Positions 1 through 4,315 of a stretch of 6,169 nt of DNA are shown here, piece by piece. Made by a program: the position numbers and the translations under genes. How positions within the stretch are numbered: the stretch's first letter is position 1; every line of letters begins with the position of its first letter. Source of the stretch: Candidatus Coatesiibacteriota bacterium (lineage in GTDB: Bacteria > RBG-13-66-14); NCBI GenBank assembly GCA_014728185.1, contig WJMB01000128.1:1-6169 (forward strand). Reading direction: 5' to 3'. The notes under the pieces were generated by a model. The model searched no databases and was not told the origin of the DNA. It saw only the letters and a program-made list of their open reading frames with translations.

Positions 1-117
1 ATGCATCTATAACGAGTATGCGCCGAGAGGATAGAGCTGAGGACTTATCTATCTTCGATTTTGCCTCGTATCAGCCGCTTTTTACGACGTAGGTCGGTGT
101 TTCGAGTTGAAACTATC

Positions 118-380
118 TGGTCCGGGTTCGTGTTTGATGCCTAGTCAAAATGCGGCGGCTGCAAGGGGCCTGCCCGGTGGATAACGACCCTGCCTGGTGG
201 CTTGCAATCAACGATCATCCGATTGCCACACGACTCATAACTGCATCATTATCAAGCAATAAGGCTGCAGATACCAGTATCGGGATCAAGGTCGGATGCA
301 CCCGAACTGCGAACACCTGCTCGGTGAACCTCTCAATATCGGTCCTGATTATGTCCGAACCGGTTTCTTGATACCGAATT
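118..380 (+). repeat. Dispersed non-coding repeat, copy A
   Basis: This stretch matches 3550-3857 in the same orientation. Positions 161-380 align to 3637-3857 with a single 1-nt gap, near 190; my hand count gives about 162 of 220 identical (74%). The best-kept blocks are CAAGGGGCCTGCC (162-174), CTGCATCATTATCAAGC (241-257, identical in both), ATACCAGTATCGGGATC (271-287, one difference) and TCAATATCGG (333-342). A further block, TGGTCCGGGTT (118-128), matches 3550-3560 at 10 of 11 positions but lies 44 nt closer to the core than in copy B. A short plus-strand frame (150-371) crosses this copy, but copy B has a stop in the matching frame after about ten codons, so the conservation is not coding. 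Copy A ends about 130 nt before the 510 start, so it could sit in that gene's leader or promoter region. Confidence 0.8.
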
Positions 381-499
381 ATATTGAAACCACATATTCC
401 AGCTTGGCACACTGCTGCTTGGCAATCAGGAACCCTTGGCCGGTTCAGAAACGCTGGATGATTCCACCGCCCTTGAATACCAACCGCCCGGCAACCTGC

Positions 500-504
500 A
501 GAGG
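500..504 (+). promoter_or_regulatory. Ribosome binding site deciding the GTG start at 510
   Basis: AGAGG lies 5 nt before GTG at 510. The in-frame ATG at 519 would be 14 nt from this site, too far. The site therefore favours the GTG start. Confidence 0.6.
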
Positions 505-509
505 ACTCG

Positions 510-1457
510 GTGAAGACGATGAACAACCCGTTGAACAACCAGCTGAGCAGCCCGAAGAGAACCCTGACGCTGCTGCTGCTGCTCCCCGTCCTGGCCGCCG
601 CCCAGGGCGGTGGTCCCGGGACCTCGGGGGCCGATTTCCTCAACCTGGGCGTCGGCGCCCGTCCCATGGCCCTGGCCGGGGCCTACACCGCTATCTCCGA
701 CGACGTCTTCGCCCTGCAGGCCAACCCGGCGGGGTTGAGCCAAGTGGTCAAGACCGAGCTGGGCAGCTTCTACGCCAACATCCTCGCCGACGTCCACCAC
801 GGCTGGATCGGCTACGCTCAGGAGGCAAGCAGCTTCCTCTCCTTCGGCTTCGACCTCAACATGGTCTACACCTCGCAGACCCGGCGCAACAGCTACGGCG
901 ATCCCGAGGGCGAGTACTGGGTCGGCCTGGGCACCGCCGGGGGCGCCCTGGCCCTGGACTTCGGCGGCGGCTTCTCCCTGGGCCTCAGCGGCCGCTACGT
1001 CTTCCAGAAATACGACACCGAGGTCGGCCACGGCTTCGCCGGCGACCTGGGCCTGCTCTACCACACCAAGTACAACGCCCTGCGCATCGGCCTGGTGGCC
1101 GAGAACCTGGGTCCCAACGTAGACTTCCTGGGCACCGGCGATCCCATGCCGATGGGGCTTCGCCTGGGCCTGGGCTCCAGCATCCTGCGCCAGACGCTGA
1201 CTTTCACGGGCGATGTGGCCTACCGCCTCGACAACACCCTGGTGGGTAATGTGGGCATCGAGTGGTGGGCCGTCGAGGGAGTGGCGATCCGCGCCGGGTA
1301 CCGCATCCTCGACGACCACGACTCCTGGAGCGGCGTCTGCCTGGGCATCGGCCTGGACTCGCTCTCCGGCTTGATATACGGCTCGCTGGACTACGCCCTG
1401 ATCCCACGCGAGCCCCTGGGTTACGTTCACCGTGTCAGTTACACCCTGAAGTTTTAG
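510..1457 (+). CDS. PorV/PorQ-family outer-membrane beta-barrel protein
   Basis: The protein has 315 residues, within the usual size of the family. It starts with a Sec signal peptide: K16-R17, a hydrophobic stretch at residues 18-28, and a likely signal peptidase I site after A29-A30-A31, before Q32. The mature N-terminus carries the family hallmark: GTSGADFL at 37-44, a GVGAR-type glycine/arginine segment at 47-51, then S63-D64-D65 and NPAGL at 72-76. The rest alternates polar and hydrophobic residues with many aromatics and glycines, as expected of beta strands, and ends in Y-T-L-K-F with a C-terminal phenylalanine typical of barrels inserted by the BAM machinery. Relatives are FadL-like barrels; in Bacteroidota PorV and PorQ serve type IX secretion, but most family members in other phyla have no proven role. 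No other type IX gene is visible, so a secretion role is not implied. The GTG start is set by AGAGG at 500-504. A GT-C-type gene follows after 118 nt on the same strand. Confidence 0.85.
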   Translation: MKTMNNPLNNQLSSPKRTLTLLLLLPVLAAAQGGGPGTSGADFLNLGVGARPMALAGAYTAISDDVFALQANPAGLSQVVKTELGSFYANILADVHHGWIGYAQEASSFLSFGFDLNMVYTSQTRRNSYGDPEGEYWVGLGTAGGALALDFGGGFSLGLSGRYVFQKYDTEVGHGFAGDLGLLYHTKYNALRIGLVAENLGPNVDFLGTGDPMPMGLRLGLGSSILRQTLTFTGDVAYRLDNTLVGNVGIEWWAVEGVAIRAGYRILDDHDSWSGVCLGIGLDSLSGLIYGSLDYALIPREPLGYVHRVSYTLKF

Positions 1458-1527
1458 CTCCAACCGGCGCGGAATAGTCGACGAAGCGGCCCGATCGGGC
1501 TCAGGGGCGGTCAATTGACGAAGGAGC

Positions 1528-1555
1528 GACGGGCGGCGCCGATGGGCCGCCCGTC
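1528..1555 (+). promoter_or_regulatory. Perfect 10-bp stem-loop between the two plus-strand genes
   Basis: GACGGGCGGC (1528-1537) pairs perfectly with GCCGCCCGTC (1546-1555) around an 8-nt loop; three more pairs (1525-1527 with 1557-1559) can form past one bulged A. No T run follows, so it is not a classic intrinsic terminator. It ends 10 nt before the ribosome binding site of the next gene. It could attenuate readthrough, protect the upstream mRNA end, or modulate translation of the 1576 gene. The stem is seen directly; the roles are inference. Confidence 0.5.
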
Positions 1556-1565
1556 AGCTATCGAC

Positions 1566-1571
1566 GAGGGG
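1566..1571 (+). promoter_or_regulatory. Ribosome binding site of the GT-C-type gene
   Basis: GAGGGG ends 4 nt before the ATG at 1576. It supports that start. Confidence 0.6.
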
Positions 1572-1575
1572 ACGA

Positions 1576-3057
1576 ATGCCCGGCACCCAACCGGAGTCAC
1601 GGTCTGATAAACGAGCCTGGCGCTTGGCGGGCCTGATCGGCCTGCTGCTCGTTCTCGTCCTCTTGCTGATCCAGCTCCCGCTAAAACCCTTCGGCGACGA
1701 CTACCTGATCCAGCAGGACGATCCCCGACCCGGTTTTTTCCGCTTCCTCAGCCAGCACCACCCCTACAGCCCCAACTACTACCGGCCGCTGCTGCTGGTC
1801 TTTACCAACAACATCCAGTACCTCTGGGGCACGGCCTCCTGGCCGGTGCACATCACACATCTGCTGCTGCATCTGGGCCTGGGGCTGCTGGTCTACCGGG
1901 CGGCGCTGCGCCTGGAGCTGGGAGAGCGCGCAGCGGTAATCGCCGGACTCTGGACCCTGGGCTCCCAACTGGTCGCCCATCCGGTCCTCTCCCTGGACAC
2001 CTTCCCCCAACTGGCCTTCACCCTGGCCGGTTGGGGCTCGGTCTATCTGCTCTACCTGGCGTTATGGAAGGCGCCCAACGCCGGACGTCGGCTGCTGCTG
2101 ACGATCAGTTCCGCCCTCGCCCTGTTCGCCGCCCTCCTCTGCCGCGAAAACGCCCTGGGCTTCGCGCCGGCTCAGCTTGTCCTGATCGCCGTCCACTACC
2201 TGAAGCATCCCGAAGCTCGCCGTAGGACGGCCTGGCTCCCCTTGGCGCCCCTGCTCGTCACCGGGGCCTACTTCCTGTTGCGCTCCGGGGTCATCGAGCG
2301 CACGGTACTCAACGTCCAGTTCGCCCTCGGCGCCAACCTGCTGCTCAACCCGGCCAAGGTCTTCATCGGCGTGATCAGCCCGGTCTCCACCGCGGCGGTC
2401 TCTTTCGCTCTTCAAACGGGCGGGTGGCTGACGCCCCTGAGCGCCGCGACACTCTCGGCGATCCTCGTCACGATGATCGCGATCGGCCTGCGACGTTCTC
2501 CACGTCGCGGCACGGTGGGGGTGCTGGCCCTGCTGCTCTGCGCCGCCGTTTCACCATTGCTCTTTCTCAAGCACATCAGCGAACTCTACGCCTACGCCGC
2601 CCTGCCCGCAAGCGCCCTGATCGGGGCGATCGGTCTGGACGCTCTGGCCGCCCGCCTGAAAAAACGGCGAAGACTAATCCTCTACGCCGCTCTGGCTCTG
2701 CTGCTGGGCGTCAACCTGGCCGGTCTGATCAGCAAGGCCGGTCTTCTCCGGCGCAACGGCGAGGATGCCGAGAAGCTCCTCGAACAGCTCGAGCCTTATC
2801 ACCGGCGGATGGAACACGAGAGCTTGCTCCTGCTGGTCGAAGAGCCTTCATCAAGAGCTTCCTATTCGATCTTCCACGTCCACGGTTTCCGTCTGATCGA
2901 TTACGGCATCCCCCTGCTTCCCTTTCCGCCCCGGCGTTACGGCTACATCAGCCCGATCGTCCCCGAGGAGAGGCTGGGGCTCTGGGATACCGGTCCCGGA
3001 GACATCTTGTTGACGATCGATCCGGAAACAATCGAAGTGCGGCCCTACTCCCGGTAA
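1576..3057 (+). CDS. Multi-pass membrane protein, probable GT-C-type glycosyltransferase
   Basis: The protein has 493 residues. A positively charged N-terminus (R9, K12, R13, R16) precedes the first membrane segment at about 17-36. An outer loop follows with acidic residues D41-D42 and D48-D49, then Y68-Y69-R70-P71 and H92-I-T-H-L-L-L-H99. An acidic pair in the first outer loop followed by a Y-R-P-L segment and an H-x-x-x-x-L-L-H helix resembles GT-C enzymes such as GT39/PMT and TMTC-like proteins, which transfer sugars from polyprenyl-linked donors on the outer face of the inner membrane. About ten further hydrophobic segments extend to residue 385. The last 110 residues (about 386-493) are soluble and probably periplasmic. 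The donor and acceptor cannot be read from the sequence. The start is supported by GAGGGG. It may be co-transcribed with the barrel gene, 118 nt upstream. The alternative is a polytopic membrane protein with no transferase activity. Confidence 0.65.
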   Translation: MPGTQPESRSDKRAWRLAGLIGLLLVLVLLLIQLPLKPFGDDYLIQQDDPRPGFFRFLSQHHPYSPNYYRPLLLVFTNNIQYLWGTASWPVHITHLLLHLGLGLLVYRAALRLELGERAAVIAGLWTLGSQLVAHPVLSLDTFPQLAFTLAGWGSVYLLYLALWKAPNAGRRLLLTISSALALFAALLCRENALGFAPAQLVLIAVHYLKHPEARRRTAWLPLAPLLVTGAYFLLRSGVIERTVLNVQFALGANLLLNPAKVFIGVISPVSTAAVSFALQTGGWLTPLSAATLSAILVTMIAIGLRRSPRRGTVGVLALLLCAAVSPLLFLKHISELYAYAALPASALIGAIGLDALAARLKKRRRLILYAALALLLGVNLAGLISKAGLLRRNGEDAEKLLEQLEPYHRRMEHESLLLLVEEPSSRASYSIFHVHGFRLIDYGIPLLPFPPRRYGYISPIVPEERLGLWDTGPGDILLTIDPETIEVRPYSR

Positions 3058-3069
3058 CACCCCTACCGG
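3051..3069 (+). terminator. Stem-loop overlapping the stop codon of the GT-C-type gene
   Basis: CCGGTA (3051-3056) pairs perfectly with TACCGG (3064-3069) around a 7-nt loop and includes most of the TAA stop. No T run follows. It may stabilise the mRNA 3' end or act as a weak terminator. Confidence 0.25.
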
Positions 3070-3202
3070 ACTGCGCCGCCCGACGGCATCGGCTTGCTTT
3101 CCCGGAACCTTAAGCGGCTGATGGGGATCTGGGTGACCGCGGCTCTACGCCCCAATCACGCTGACTGTGGGCCTCATCATCAATCGGCGGTTATCTCCGG
3201 TG

Positions 3203-3354
3203 AGTGGACATTGCAATTGCCGATCATGCAAGCATCGCCCAAACACTCGACGGATTGATCCATGAGGCTGCTACTCCGGGGGTATCAGCCCGCAATCATG
3301 TGTCCACTGTCCTATGAGAAACGGGGAACGACCTGGCTGGTCGAACCCCGTTTT
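3203..3354 (+). ncRNA. Candidate structured RNA or 3' UTR ending in a terminator
   Basis: An outer helix AGTGGACA (3203-3210) with TGTCCACT (3301-3308) encloses a strong hairpin: GGCTG (3266-3270) with CAGCC (3286-3290), then, past a 1x1 mismatch, TACTC (3272-3276) with GGGTA (3280-3284; one G-U) around a 3-nt loop. A terminator-like hairpin (3318-3354) follows 9 nt after the outer helix. A nested fold closed by a terminator is typical of small RNAs or structured 3' ends. A further possible helix, TGGGG (3122-3126) with CCCCA (3150-3154), lies upstream, so the unit may be longer. I found no clear promoter and do not recognise a known RNA family. It may simply be the 3' UTR of the 1576-3057 gene. 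Confidence 0.3.
3318..3354 (+). terminator. Intrinsic-terminator-like hairpin
   Basis: AAACGGGG (3319-3326) pairs with CCCCGTTT (3346-3353), plus an outer G-U pair (3318 with 3354). After a 2x2 A/A internal loop, CGACC (3329-3333) pairs with GGTCG (3339-3343) around a 5-nt loop. An A run on the left arm and TTTTCCGTT on the right fit a rho-independent terminator reading rightwards, about 260 nt after the 1576-3057 gene. The leftward direction would have only a short T run. Confidence 0.55.
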
Positions 3355-3448
3355 CCGTTATACCGGATAGTTGCTCCCGCGCCGGGATCGGTGGATGGCC
3401 AAGGGTTACTCAAGCAGGTAAGGCGCAGGGGTACTGGATGGCATTAAC

Positions 3449-3474
3449 AGACAAGCAGTTAGCTGGTCTTTTTT
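3449..3474 (+). terminator. Second candidate terminator with a six-T run
   Basis: AGAC (3449-3452) pairs with GTCT (3466-3469) and AGC (3454-3456) with GCT (3462-3464), separated by an A/G mismatch, around a 5-nt loop. TTTTTT (3469-3474) follows directly. The stem is short and AT-leaning, but the T run is better than that of the hairpin at 3318-3354. It could be a backup terminator or close a separate short transcript. Confidence 0.4.
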
Positions 3475-3549
3475 AGTACCGCAGGCTATGTTTGCCATAT
3501 TCAAGGAACGCTGAACAAGTATAAACGTTTTAGAGATCGTATGACCTGT

Positions 3550-3857
3550 TGGACCGGGTTAATTGTATTCTGCTGGTTTTTAAACGTGTAGCAGAAGACA
3601 TTTCTGCCACTTTCAAGTAGCTATAAAGCGGCGACGACAAGGGGCCTGCCTGGTTGATAGCCAGCCCTGTATACTTGCCGGCCAAGAACGACCACCCGAT
3701 TGCCGCTCGACCCATAGCTGCATCATTATCAAGCGGTAATGATTTGTATACTAGTATCGGGATCGGAGTCTGACCCCCCGGAATAGCGAATGCCTGCTCG
3801 AAAAACCTTTCAATATCGGCCCTGCTTTGGTCCGATCAGGTTACATGATGCCTATTT
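3550..3857 (+). repeat. Dispersed non-coding repeat, copy B
   Basis: This is the partner of copy A (118-380), in the same orientation and about 3.4 kb away. The core (3637-3857) aligns with 161-380 almost without gaps. Key blocks are CAAGGGGCCTGCC (3638-3650), CTGCATCATTATCAAGC (3718-3734), ATACTAGTATCGGGATC (3748-3764) and TCAATATCGG (3810-3819). The 5' block TGGACCGGGTT (3550-3560) is 44 nt further from the core than in copy A. That extra stretch holds a hairpin, TTCTGCT (3568-3574) with AGCAGAA (3590-3596), absent from copy A. Stops in all plausible frames argue against coding. I see no transposase, terminal inverted repeat or clear target-site duplication. Similarity fades after about 3857 on one side and becomes vague upstream of 3550. 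Confidence 0.8.
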
Positions 3858-3880
3858 TATCTAGCATGCACCCAAGTGTA

Positions 3881-3920
3881 ATGATGTTAAACGATGTTAA
3901 ATGATGTTAAATGATGTTAA
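3881..3920. repeat. Four-unit tandem array of a 10-bp motif
   Basis: Four adjacent copies of ATGATGTTAA occur; the second has C instead of T at its second base, and a degraded fifth unit (ATAATACTGC) follows. The 10-bp period is close to one helical turn, so a bound protein would meet each unit on the same face. The array begins 23 nt after copy B of the dispersed repeat, in the most AT-rich part of the window. It may be a protein-binding array or simple slippage. Confidence 0.8.
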
Positions 3921-4203
3921 ATAATACTGCGTAGTAGATAGAAGAATATAATCAAACTATGTAGTTGCCTGGCATAATTCCCTCCACTTGCCGCCGGACG
4001 ATCGGGCGCCCTGGATGCGCGACTGCGATAACGCCGTCCAAAGCCGGCGTCTTCCATTCGTCGTTCATTTCGCTGTAGGCTGGGGTAACACAGGAAGCTC
4101 CGGACGAGCCCGTTGGCGGTCTACTCCTCTTCCGCGTCGGTCTTTAAGGTAGACGTCAAGGAATGGTTAGTGCGCTTAACGATCCGGAGAGCCTCGAGAT
4201 GAG

Positions 4204-4228
4204 GGGCACCCAGATAGAATGGGTACCC
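4204..4228. other. Hairpin downstream of the TPR-protein gene
   Basis: GGG (4204-4206) pairs with CCC (4226-4228), and past a C/A mismatch ACCCA (4208-4212) pairs with TGGGT (4220-4224) around a 7-nt loop. No T run lies on either side. It lies about 90 nt beyond the minus-strand stop codon. Confidence 0.3.
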
Positions 4229-4243
4229 ACAACTAGTCCAGAA

Positions 4244-4282
4244 GCCGCCTGAGCGATCCTTTAACGGGTACGACCAGGCGGT
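4244..4282 (-). terminator. Long hairpin just after the TPR-protein stop codon
   Basis: CCGCCTG (4245-4251) pairs perfectly with CAGGCGG (4275-4281), with an outer G-U pair (4244 with 4282). Inside, ATCC (4256-4259) can pair with GGGT (4266-4269; one U-G). It starts about 33 nt past the stop codon of the minus-strand gene, where a transcript end is expected. There is no T run after it on the minus strand, so an intrinsic terminator is uncertain; mRNA 3'-end protection is an alternative. Confidence 0.35.
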
Positions 4283-4315
4283 GCTTGCATTATGGCCCTG
4301 TGTCTGAACGGAAAC

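Larger units (their letters stand above)
1..509. other. Non-coding region upstream of the PorV/PorQ-like gene
   Basis: I see no convincing gene here. Composition is clearly less GC-rich than in the neighbouring coding regions and all frames are broken by stops or lack a ribosome binding site. Positions 3-92 are open in one plus frame to the left edge and end in TAG; this could be the tail of an upstream gene, but codon use does not resemble the confirmed genes. A short hairpin (GTTTC, 99-103, with GAAAC, 109-113) lies just before copy A of the dispersed repeat (118-380). Positions 381-509 form the leader of the downstream gene. The only promoter-like match I found is TTGATA (368-373) with ACATAT (392-397) at an 18-nt spacing, which is weak. 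An 8-bp direct repeat GCTTGGCA occurs at 402-409 and 417-424. Confidence 0.6.
3058..4315. other. Long spacer between convergent genes
   Basis: Both flanking genes end here, so promoters for them are not expected, yet the spacer is 1,258 nt long. I found no gene I would defend. It contains, in order: a structured stretch with a terminator-like hairpin (3203-3354), a second hairpin with a T run (3449-3474), copy B of the dispersed repeat (3550-3857), a four-unit 10-bp tandem array (3881-3920) inside a very AT-rich stretch (about 3855-3960), a more GC-rich stretch at about 3970-4135, and two hairpins near the end of the minus-strand gene. The only frame in the GC-rich part that reads like protein is a 38-codon minus-strand frame (4068 down to 3952) with no ribosome binding site. 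Confidence 0.6.

Noticed and set aside
3..92. Possible tail of an upstream plus-strand gene
   Set aside because: Only 29 codons are visible, with AT-rich codon use unlike the confirmed genes; too little to support a call.
150..371. 73-codon plus-strand frame inside repeat copy A
   Set aside because: The aligned frame in copy B has a stop after about ten codons, and the differences show no codon pattern.
296..1249. Plus-strand frame overlapping the barrel gene in another frame
   Set aside because: The translation is dominated by R, P and G, as expected from reading GC-rich codons out of frame, and it runs through the non-coding repeat.
426..1514. Long minus-strand frame antisense to the PorV/PorQ-like gene
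   Set aside because: It is a mirror of a high-GC3 gene: low-complexity A/V/Q/G/E-rich translation with no family signature, whereas the plus-strand frame has a signal peptide, family motifs and a ribosome binding site.
3319..3354. tRNA-like T arm (GGTCGAACCCC)
   Set aside because: The surrounding sequence folds as one long hairpin and offers no acceptor, D or anticodon arms.
3262..3447. 61-codon plus-strand frame
   Set aside because: It covers two strong hairpins, including the terminator-like one, and has no recognisable ribosome binding site or protein features.
3530..3715. 61-codon minus-strand frame across repeat copy B
   Set aside because: In copy A the corresponding minus-strand frame is interrupted by a stop where copy B has Trp, and the rest of the repeat is not open.
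118..3857. Reading the dispersed repeat as an insertion sequence
   Set aside because: There is no transposase frame, no terminal inverted repeats I can pair between the ends, and no clear target-site duplication.
3881..3920. CRISPR array
   Set aside because: The 10-bp units abut each other with no spacers, and no cas gene is nearby.
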